Of a stretch of DNA of 64,000 nt, positions 54,723-64,000 are shown piece after piece. The stretch is from Lytechinus variegatus (lineage: Eukaryota > Echinodermata > Echinoidea > Temnopleuroida > Toxopneustidae). The DNA lies in contig NC_054758.1 of assembly GCF_018143015.1 (NCBI RefSeq), forward strand, positions 3,610,501-3,674,500, given 5' to 3'. The translations under genes and the position numbers were made by a program. Below the pieces are notes generated by a model. That model was given only the letters and a program-made list of their open reading frames with translations. It was not told the DNA's origin and ran no database searches. Each line of letters starts with the position of its first letter. Position 1 is the first letter of the stretch.

Positions 54723-54982
54723 TAATAATATTAATAACAATAGGCATTTATATAGAAATATTCTATTCGTTATTATCCCCGCTTTAGCTCGAGCTGCCTT
54801 TCAGCGCTCATTCATTCAAGGAATTAATCCCACTGGGTACCCATTCACCTCACCTGGGTCGAGTGCAGTACAATGTGGATAAATTTCACGCCGAAGGAAA
54901 TTACGCCGTGGCTGGGATTCGAACCCACGACCCTCTCTTTCAAAGTCAGAGGACTTATCCACTGGGCCACAACGCTCCACAA
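54723..54982 (-). repeat. tRNA-derived SINE (reverse)
   Basis: On the minus strand: GAGCGTTGTGGCCCAGTGGA, GTCGTGGGTTCGAATCCCAG (B box), then CCAGGTGAGGTGAATGGGTA and a TTATTGTTATTAATATTATT tail. Same body as 47592-47875. Confidence 0.8.
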
Positions 54983-55035
54983 TAAATGAAATTAATCCTC
55001 TAAAATTATGATAAACATCTCAATCAAAATCGTTA

Positions 55036-55648
55036 TTAAAGGTCAAGTCCACCTCATGTTGATTTGAATCAATAGAGAAAAATCAGACAAGCACAATGCT
55101 GAAAATTTCATCAAAATCGGATGTAAAATAAGAAAGTTATGACATTTCAAATGTCGCTTATTTTTAACAAAATAGTGATATGAATGAGCCAGTTACATCG
55201 AAATGAGAGTCGATGATGTCACTCACTCACTTTTTCTTTTGTGTTTTATTGTTTGAATTATACAATGTTTCAATTTTTACGAATTTGACAATTAGGACCT
55301 CCTTGCCTGAAGCACAAAATGTTGAAATAATGGAATCCCACGTGTTCAGGGAGGAATGAAAATTCGTTTCACATGACAATGACGAGAAAATAAAAATATT
55401 TCATATTTCATATAATAAAATACAAAAGAAATAGTGAGTGATGTAATTAGTTCCTCATTTGCATACCGACCGAGATGTGCATAACTGTTTTGTGAAATGA
55501 AGCGAAACTTCAAAATGTCATAACTTTCTTATTTTACATCCGATTTTGATGAAATTTTCAGCATTGTCAGCATTTTCAGTGTTATGCTTGTTGAATTTTT
55601 CTCTTTTTATTCAAATCAAGATTTTGTTGGGGTGGACTTGTCCTTTAA
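55036..55648. mobile_element. TTAA-bounded palindromic MITE (4 of 5)
   Basis: TTAAAGGTCAAGTCCACCTC at the left and GGTGGACTTGTCCTTTAA at the right, with TTAA intact on both sides. The interior is near-identical in layout to 50077-50662, including CACGTG and CATTTGCATACCGACCGAGA. Confidence 0.88.
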
Positions 55649-56014
55649 CATGATCAATAACAACAACACCAAGCAATGGGATATCTCGGAGGGGGTGGAA
55701 TATGGAGACAAACCTACATGACCTGGGGCACTTTCTACCTTTAGGGGACAAAAAGGCAAAGGTGATTTCAAAAGGGGAGAGAAAGAACAGCTGGTAAACC
55801 TATTACTTTGGAAATTTCAATCGCACGGACAATTAACTGAGCAATCGGAGTCATGTATCGGACGCTGTAAATCTGAGAGTTCCATCTGGTCACATCTATG
55901 ATTATATATTTTCCATTTACATTGTATATACGCGTGTATTTTGTTATTTTTCATGTTTTACAGGGCCCCAAAGTGTGACAGTATCTGGATAGTGACGGGG
56001 CTGTCCTGTTTAAA

Positions 56015-56475
56015 GAATACAAAATAAATAAATGAATGAATGAATAAATGAATGAATAAATAAATGAATAAATAAGTAAATAAATGAATGAATGAATAGA
56101 TAGATTAATAAATAAATAAATAGATATATGAATAAATAAATAAATTAATGAATTGAGTAATGAATAAATAGATAAATAGATGAATAAATAAATAGATGAA
56201 TAAATACATAAATAGATAGTTAAATAGTTAAATGAATAGATAAATGAATAAATAGATAGATAATAAATAGATATATAAATAAATAATGAATAAATAAATA
56301 AATAAATTAATTGATTAATAAATATATAGATAAATAAATGAATAGATAAATAAACAAATGAATGGATAAATAGATAGATAAATAAATAAATCTACGAATA
56401 AATAAATAAATAAATAACTGAAATAAATAAATGAATAAATAAATGAATAAATAGATCAATAAATAAATGAATAAA
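56015..56475 (+). repeat. Long (AATAAATG)n-type microsatellite
   Basis: About 450 bp of AATAAATG/AATAGATA variants. It starts right after GACGGGGCTGTCCTGTTTAA...ACAAAATAAATAAATG, which looks like a LINE or SINE 3' end, so the array probably grew from a retrotransposon tail. Confidence 0.9.
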
Positions 56476-56777
56476 CACCAATATAACTTGACACCAGTAG
56501 CAACTGTACACCACCACCATCAGCAATATCAATCAACATCCAAATTCATCCCACTATCAATAACCCTGAAACTTCCAAGGTGTTTACTCGTTTTAATCAA
56601 CTTTACAACATCAATAGGCAACATACTTCTAAATTGTCCATTCTTCCATTAAAAATCACCATTGCCACCAGACCATTGCCATCACACACTATAAAATTTT
56701 GACAAATTTAATATCTACTAATGAACAGACACGGTTTTAAGGGGGGGACTTTTTTGGACTGAAGCCCCACCAGTAAT

Positions 56778-57126
56778 AATAATATTCCGCATTTATATAG
56801 CGCTTAATACATCGGAACGACGTTTCTAAGCGCTTTACAGACATATTATTACCCCGGTCATCGGATCCTTGCATGCCCGCATACAATGTATGCACCTTCT
56901 CCACTTCCTGAGGAGCATTTCAACAAGAGTTCCAACTTGGACTCAATAGCTATGCATACTACATATAGTCTTTCACATCCTACCGGGTACCCATTTAATA
57001 CCTGTGTGGAGAGTGGCAAAGTGTGGATTAACGCCTTGCCAAAGGACGCTAGGCCATGGTGGGATTCGAACACACGACCCTCTGATTACAAGGCGAGAGT
57101 CAGAACCGCTACACCACGACGCTTCC
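56778..57126 (-). repeat. tRNA-derived SINE (reverse), full length
   Basis: Minus-strand head GAAGCGTCGTGGTGTAGCGG, CTTGTAA anticodon-like loop and GTGTGTTCGAATCCC, then CAAAGGACGC-type body and TAAATGGGTACCCGGTAGGA. The 3' part is AAGCGCTTAGAAACGTCGTT...AAGCGCTATATAAATG with an ATTATTATTA tail. Same subfamily as 16765-17150. Confidence 0.85.
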
Positions 57127-57129
57127 ACC

Positions 57130-57970
57130 AAACCATAAAAAATCGTTGGACAACCCCCCCCCAAAAAAAAAAACCATCCGACCACTAGATATATGTGTAG
57201 GCCCTATATGCGTATATATGTATAGCTTAAGGCAGTATCTTATTCATGTCGTCAAGTGCTCTAAAATCACAGATTTTACTACTCAAATTCGAAAAATTTC
57301 CCGCTCGGTTACTAAACGCTCCCTCGCAAAATAACATCTGAGTGCAGAATACATTAATGCTCTATCAAAGTGCGAGTGTGATGGGAAGTCAATGATATCC
57401 TGCATAAAGTAGACTGCCTTGCAACTTTTTTTTCAAATGGACCTCCCTGTATACTTCATCCATCACGAATATAACAATACTAATGCTATATATTTACGTT
57501 TTAACTCTAAACTTCTTCCTGTTTCGTCAAAAACGCTCCGAATTTTTCGAATTCTTTAGGATCCTTTTTTTATAAAGAACATAAGGATAAATCTGTCGCT
57601 ATATACTCCATGATCGAGACTAAACTTATTAAAAACATGAAGTTTAGAGCCAGGAGTGCCGCCGTTCCATGTTTCGGATGGCGAGACAATGTCCACAAAT
57701 TTTAAGAAATTACAATGTTATATGTTTAAGTATTTTTATGTCAAACATGTCAAAGTTTGATGGTTTTGTGACGCTTTTGGATTTTTTTTTTCAAACACAT
57801 TTTTTGCAGTGGATAGATACATAACAATTTTTTCAATTTATCAAAATTATTGGGCAGGGCAAATCGATACGCTTGCCGCATCCTCAATATTTTCTTGGCG
57901 ATCGCCCCCGCCCTCCGCCCCACCCCATGGGAGAAGCATGAATTGACTCTATTCTCTGTGTATTGTGTTA
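57130..57970. other. Gene-free stretch
   Basis: C9/A9 runs near 57155 make short frames. 57230-57340 and 57470-57700 give fragments that might be very old protein-coding transposon sequence, but no family is recognisable. Confidence 0.3.
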
Positions 57971-57972
57971 TA

Positions 57973-58950
57973 CAGTGCGTACCAAAAAAAACTTAACACT
58001 TTGAAAAAATCCTGTAAAATTATACATCTGTAATTTCGTGAAAATTTTTCCACACTTTAACATTGGTACAGATCCATTTAAGCAAATGACGATATAACTG
58101 TCGAAAAATATTTCCGCTTGAGTGAGCACCACTCACTTTTGAAAAGTTAGTGAAAAATTATTTGCGCAGAACTTTGAAATAGTTATGTGATAAAAGTAGA
58201 CCGTAATCATGAAGAACATGTGGAATTTAGCTAGAAAAATTGATTTGAAGATATCTTTTACCTTTCTAAACTTGTTTCCTTGCCAAAAACAATTCAAAGA
58301 GTGCATTGCGCCCCACTCCCACTTCCCCACACACCGAGGCCATCGTGATGATATTTGCTTTACACTGAGCTGTAATTTACATGAAATGGCCAAGGCTTGA
58401 TTTTCATTTTGATAATCATTGTCAAGCTTGTGAAAAGTGTGGAGAAACAAGTATTAAATGAAAAATGAAATGTAAACCCACTTTAAATTATAAAAACTTA
58501 GTGAAAAAATGCTAGAGATGTCTGAAATTAATTTTTGTTCAGATTCAGTTATGTCCTAAGATCCAGCTGGCACAAAAAGGTTATGCTTACTAAGTGTTGA
58601 AATGTCAATTTGGGCGGCAAAGTTGTTACAAGATGCTTGAATGTGTCCGTTTTATTTCAATTGAGTAAAAGTTTAAGGGGATTGTATGAGAAATGTGTCG
58701 CAGGGTGAGTTGGATTTCGCCTTTCCACTTGACACAGCGTGAAAACAAGCATTTCTGCGCAAACAGATTTCTGCGAGCTTTACCAAAATGGACAGTGCTC
58801 ACTCAAGTGTAACATTCTGTCAAAACTTTTACTTTCATTGGATAAATGAGACCCAAACCTAAGATTGTATGTGAAAAAAACCCCCACATGTTGTATATTT
58901 TTTAATTCCCAGGTCTTTTTCAAAGTGTAAACTTTTTTTGATACGCACTG
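57973..58950 (+). mobile_element. Mariner/Tc1-type non-autonomous element, copy 1
   Basis: 978 bp, flanked by TA on both sides. The ends are CAGTGCGTACCAAAAAAAAC and, from the right, CAGTGCGTATCAAAAAAAGT, both followed by ..ACACTTTGAAAAA. TA target plus CAGTG ends suggest Tc1/mariner. No transposase frame is present; the longest is 105 codons with no D,D motif. Confidence 0.8.
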
Positions 58951-58952
58951 TA

Positions 58953-59927
58953 CAGTGCGTATAAAAAAGCTTACACTTTGAAAAAGCCCTGGGAAATAAA
59001 AAAATATACAACATGTGGGTATTTTTTCAATATAATCTTGGGTTTAGGTCTCATCTATCTAATGAAAGTAAAAGTTTTGACAGAATATTACACTTGAGTG
59101 AGCACTGTCCATTTTTGTAAAGCTCGCAGAAATCTGTTTGCGCAGAAATGCCGGTTTTCACGCTGTGTCAAGGGGAAAGGGCGAAATTGAAACTTACCCT
59201 GCGAAACATTTCTCACACATTTCCCTTGCATTTTAGTCGATTGAAATAAATCGGATACATTCCAGCATTTTGTAACAATTTTCTACCCAAATTGAAATTT
59301 CAACACTTAGTAAGCACAACCTTTACCCTTTTGGGTGCCAGCTGGATCTGAGGACATAACGGGATGTGAACTTAAGTTTATATCAGACATCTCCAGCATT
59401 TTTCACTAAGTTTGTGTCATTAAAGTGGGTTTACAATTCATATTTAATTTGCTACTTGTTTCCTCCACACTTTTCCCAAGCTTGACAAGGATTAATAAAA
59501 TGAAGCCTTAGCCATTCATGTAATAAATCACAGCTCAGTGTAAAGCAAATATTGTCAAGATAGCCTCGGTGTGTGAGGGAGTGGGGTTGGGCGCAATGCA
59601 CTCTTCGAAGTGCTTTGGGCAAGGAAACAAGTTTAAAAAGGCAAAAGATAACATCAAATGAATTTTACTAGCTAAATTCCACGTGTTCTTCATGATTAAG
59701 GTCTACTTTTATTCGCATAAATATTTTCAAGTTCTGCGCAAATCATTTTCACTAACTTTCCAAAAGTAAGTGGTGCTCACTCAAGCGGAGATATTTTTCG
59801 ACAGTTACATCGTCATTTGCTTAAATGGATCTGTCCCAATGTTAAAATGTGGAAAAATCTTCAGGATATTACAAATATATAATTTTACAGGACTTTTTCT
59901 AAGTGTAAACTTTTTTGATACGCACTG
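58953..59927 (-). mobile_element. Mariner/Tc1-type non-autonomous element, copy 2 (inverted)
   Basis: 975 bp, the reverse complement of copy 1 along its whole length with scattered differences. The two share the central TA at 58951-58952. The right-hand TA has decayed to TC. Ends CAGTGCGTATAAAAAAGC and, from the right, CAGTGCGTATCAAAAAAGTT. Confidence 0.8.
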
Positions 59928-60073
59928 TCCCATTGTATACAGGGCAGTGATCGTTGGGTCGTATTCTTTGCAGCCTATATGCATGTTGAGCATCCCATTT
60001 AGTAATTTAACGATGTTACAGATGTACATGTACATACATCTTGGAATTTCTTAAAGTGCTCCAAATGCAAGGG

Positions 60074-60663
60074 TTAAAGGGGTGGTCCAGGCTGAAAGTA
60101 TTTATAGCTTAATAAATAGAGTAGAATTCACTGAGCAAAATGCCGAAAATTTCTTCAAAATCGGACAACAAATAGCAAAGTTATTGAATTTTAAAGTTTA
60201 GTAATATTTTGTAAAAACAGTCGTCATAAATATTCATTAGGTGGGCTGATGATGTCACGTCTCCACTTTATCTTTTGTATTTTATTATATGAAATTAGGT
60301 TTATTCAATTTTTTCCTCCAAGAACTAGAAAAATTGGATTGACAACTGATTTAGTGCATTAGATATTTATTGCTGCAACTTATTTCATTATAAGGGAGAC
60401 ATTTTATTCACACAAGTATGAAATAATGAAAAAAAACAGGATTTTATGTAATAACATAAGAAAACGGAAAGTGGAGATGTGACATCATCAGCTCGCCTAA
60501 TGAATATTCCTGACGACTGTTTTCACAAAATATTGCTAAACTTTAAACTTCAATAACTTTATTTTTTGTTATCCGATTTTGATGAAATTTTCAGCGTTTT
60601 GCTCAGTGAATTCTACTCTGTGTATTAAGCTATAAATTTTTTCAGCCTGGACCACCCCTTTAA
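60074..60663. mobile_element. TTAA-bounded palindromic MITE (5 of 5)
   Basis: TTAAAGGGGTGGTCCAGGCT at the left and AGCCTGGACCACCCCTTTAA at the right, both TTAA intact. The arms carry GATGATGTCAC / GTGACATCATC. Same family as 31614-32245. Confidence 0.88.
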
Positions 60664-62445
60664 CTTCACAAAATAATGTTCTCCCCGGTCACCACATTCC
60701 TTTGAAATATTTCAAAGGATGTCATTGACATTAAAACTCCATCCACTGTCACGTTCTATCATACCATTTAAAAAAATTCTGAGAATATCGCTACAAAAAA
60801 AAACGACTGGAGAGAGTACAAACACAATTGTTTTCCTGATATCCAGTCCTTAATCGTTAAATGCCCTCATCTACGCATGTTATAGATGAAAAATTTTGAA
60901 AATGTGATTTATTTTTTTCGTTCGGTCGCTACGAGCAAAAAGTGGGTGTGGGGGGGGGGCTGATCATGCAAAAAGTCACAATATTATGTACGTTTTGTAC
61001 ACAGTTTTGGAGAAAAAACTGGCCGGGGTAACTATATATTATGATACCACGTATCAAAGCGCAGTTGAGTATATGCACATAGTTCTATAGCGATATATAA
61101 ATTGACATATTATTATCATTGTTATTACATGTATGATCATTTTCATTACTACCAAAACCAACATTATTGGTATTAGCGTGCCGGGAGGGGGGGGGGGCAG
61201 GGATATGGCGCGATGTCACAATATTTGTGGGATTTTTTTTCACAGAAAGTGCTTTCGGAAATAGTGGCAACCTGTTTTAGTTAGATCTGATGAATTTTTT
61301 GCAAGATTGAAATGTTTTAAAAGTCTCATGCTGTAACATTATATGTGAAGTAAATGAGCCATTGTTTATAAACGATTAAACTTTGGAGTTTGTGCTAACT
61401 TCCGTATTCTTCCGTTGTTCGTTGTTCGATTTTCGATTTCTTTTTTCTCTTTATACTATTTCTGGTCTCATTTATCACATATCATATCCACATTAAAAAA
61501 AATCATAAAATAAAAAAAATTATGAAATCATATTACAATATCTCCTTTTATCAAATGAAAAAATATACACTGTATACAATAATTACAGGTACAGACAAGG
61601 AAAAAATAGAAATTGTCTGAATACGATGACAACGATGAATTAAAAAGGAATTATGGAATTCCAATCCTCCGAGGACCCTTTTCCACAACTCAATATTTAT
61701 CTCTTTAATTGTTTTGCTTTTGCTATTTTCTATCACTATGCGGTCTCTCGACAATAATGATGAATAATATTTCAAAATTATTATGTGTCGCATTTTTTAT
61801 TTCTTACATTGCGGCTCTGTAAATATAAAAAGTGCGTAGTCAATACAATCTTATTTCATTGATATTTTCTGTCTTTAAGTAAGTTAAATATGGCAAACTG
61901 ATGTGAAAACACAAAATTCTCACAACAGATGCTCCGTAAAACGATTTCTACAGTATTCCAGAACGGTTTAACTTAATCATGAAAGAAAAAATACATGCAT
62001 TAATTCTCCCTTTTGGTCACAATAATTACAAATATCAGACTCTTCCAATATCCATTTAAACAATATGAATGGAACTGGCAAAATATTGTACATAAACTTA
62101 AAATTGAATTCAATGAGAGTGTTATCATGACCATATTTTAACTTATAAAACCAAAGCGATATTCCAATTAATCGCAGGATTCGGGTTAAAAATTTGATTC
62201 CGATAACAAATTGCTCTAGACGTCTTCTTTTTTAAAGTCAAGAGATCATTACAATTTTGTTTCACATCTACGCGTACATCGTGTTTCACAAGATTCAGTG
62301 TAGAGTATACGTAAACTGCATTTGTCTATTCAAAACCGATTAATTTGTTTATTCATTTTCTTTTATGCATTTGATCTAATGTTTATTGCTGTTCTCACAT
62401 TGGCATATTCACTTAAACATCTACCATCCGTATATGGTCAATTCC
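60664..62445. other. Gene-free stretch
   Basis: AT-rich with G9-10 runs near 60950 and 61190. No coding signal or identifiable element. Confidence 0.35.
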
Positions 62446-63196
62446 AGCGTAACGGACATGACGTTCAGACAAATTTTTGTAATTCAAAGGTTTATACAGT
62501 AGAATTAGCAGTCTTTTGATAACTGTTACTGAGCTTATCAGACACATTTCAGTATCAGTTACATACACATGAAATTTCAAATTGTTTCATTGAACAGTTG
62601 TTGAGATATTGCACTCTTTGTGAGCGTAACGGACATGACACGAAATGGACGAAGCATTTTTACCTCCAATTGCTTATCAAAATTCCTGTGAATTCTTAGA
62701 TTGCATGCACCTGACATTGGTGTTAATTTAACCTTAAGATCATGCTCTATCCATAAAATGGTGTTTAACAACAGTTTTGCAGTGCATTCTGTATTCATAG
62801 CTCAAAATGTAGCGTAACGGACATGACACACGAAGCGTAACGGACATGACAGTTTCGTCCACTTTTTGTAAGCGAATATAATTATTTTATTACAAGATAT
62901 GGTACAAGTCTAATTGTTTACATGTTAAGGCTAGAGGTTAGAGACACACATCATAACTGGTAATCTGTAATATCTCCCATTATTTTGCAATTTAAGAGGG
63001 GGGCTTTTCATACAATATTTATAAAATAAAAAATATTGAAAAAAAATTATTTTACACCAGTTAACAACAGATAGAGAGTATTTTCCAGTTACTACCATCC
63101 TCTACACCTAATTAAAAGAGAAAAAGTTGATAGTAAAGATTATTTTTTATTCATGGCTTACTATTTGATAATATACATTAGCGTAACGGACATGAC
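62446..63196 (+). repeat. Five copies of a 17-bp motif AGCGTAACGGACATGAC
   Basis: Exact copies start at 62446, 62623, 62811, 62834 and 63180, all in the same orientation, in otherwise AT-rich DNA. Four are followed by A. Intervals are 177, 188, 23 and 346 bp. The sequence between copies is not obviously repeated. Function unknown. Confidence 0.9.
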
Positions 63197-64000
63197 ACCC
63201 TTACGAAGTGAACTTCATTAGCACTTCTTAGTTTCAAAATGAAAGAAATATGAATAATGAATGTAATTATGTAACAGCAAAGTACCTTTACTAACATTCT
63301 TAAGAAAAATATGTAGATATTATTGGCAGGTATCATTAATTTAATAGCTATAGCCTACATGTACATATACATGATATTTTTATATAGAATACAATGTTTA
63401 TCGTACCACTACGGCACACTGAGAAGACCAAATCTCATTTTTTGTGAGAAGAAAACAAATGTACCAGACCTGTATAAATCTAAGATGAACATTATGAAAT
63501 GTATTTTATGATAAAGAATATGTAGTAGTATTAATGTCAGTTTTAAGATTAAAAAAATGACATTAAAAAGTATTTTAAAAATTAATAGCAGTACCTGGAA
63601 ACCAATCTTTCATCATCGATTATGTATGAGTTGAAAGGCAATCGGAATGTTTGTAAATTGCTTCTGAAATAATTTTTCATTCGAATTATATATCATCCTG
63701 AGTATAATCATCCTTTCATCAAATCTTGGATGTTCTAAATCTTACGATCTTACTTGCTGACAAATGTGGCTGTATCTAATTTCGTTGCATTGTCCGCGCT
63801 GCTTGTGTACAAATGAAGATACATCATTCAAATCGTGATTATGGGTGACCAAAATACTATGATGACATAACTTATTGATCGCGCCACATTCCTTTCACAG
63901 CTCCTTTGCTTTGTGATATTGCAAAGAAGTGCCACTGTAGGTTCATGGATTCATAGAGCTACACCATGTAACACAGATATCTGATTCTGAATACAAACTT
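63197..64000. other. Gene-free stretch to window end
   Basis: AT-rich, with no repeat or coding block recognised. A 62-codon frame at 63323-63511 has no support. Confidence 0.4.

Noticed and set aside
58133-58450. 105-codon frame in the mariner-type element
   Set aside because: No D,D34D/E or helix-turn-helix pattern, and the inverted sister copy does not preserve the frame.
62577-62798. 73-codon minus-strand frame containing VMSVTL
   Set aside because: A stop directly precedes the start, and only one of the five motif copies is in frame within it. I treat the motif as DNA, not protein.

Overview
This window is AT-rich animal genomic DNA. Exons are short and spliced, intergenic distances are long, and transposon debris is dense. 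The mix resembles echinoderm genomes, and a sea urchin-like animal is my best guess: tRNA-headed SINEs with a 'GGGTACCCGGTAGGA'-type body, hAT-type MITEs with ends like CAGGGGCGGATCC and long G runs, an RTE-type LINE and CR1-like LINE tails. This is inference from repeat style and gene structure; no species marker is visible. There are no bacterial-type operons, rRNAs, CRISPR arrays or convincing functional tRNA genes.

Protein-coding content is small. At the left end, on the minus strand, a long open stretch (1173-3122) looks like the 3' terminal exon (1173-3013) of an unrecognised serine/arginine-rich protein with a strongly acidic tail. The central 28 kb holds two complete tandem minus-strand paralogs of dimeric dihydrodiol dehydrogenase / NADP-dependent D-xylose dehydrogenase (DHDH, Gfo/Idh/MocA family). 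Copy A has its coding exons in 20684-26063 and copy B in 32367-48097. Each has seven coding exons with identical splice phases, and exons 2-5 have identical lengths (164, 136, 114 and 125 nt). Both keep the Rossmann N-terminus, the EKP lysine and the YDxGxY tyrosine, with the 83-residue Lys-to-Tyr spacing of mammalian DHDH. A decayed third copy of exon 1 lies about 1 kb upstream of copy B, so the array was once larger.

Most of the remainder is mobile DNA, and much of it sits inside the DHDH introns. It includes a frameshifted RTE LINE in intron 2 of copy B. Intron 1 of copy B holds a CR1/L2-like LINE tail split by a roughly 1.1-kb palindromic DNA transposon that still carries a TATA box and a start codon. 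There are five palindromic TTAA-bounded MITEs, several hAT-type MITEs with 8-bp target-site duplications that can be read directly, and two head-to-head mariner-type elements forming a near 2-kb inverted repeat. Two larger elements carry arrays of subterminal motifs. At least six SINEs are present, plus a three-copy dispersed repeat. Near the right end, a 17-bp motif (AGCGTAACGGACATGAC) occurs five times in 750 bp and I cannot explain it.

The DHDH genes are the only genes I can assign to a function. The transposable elements affect them plausibly through insertion next to splice donors, supply of a possible poly(A) signal and intron expansion, but none appears to break an exon.
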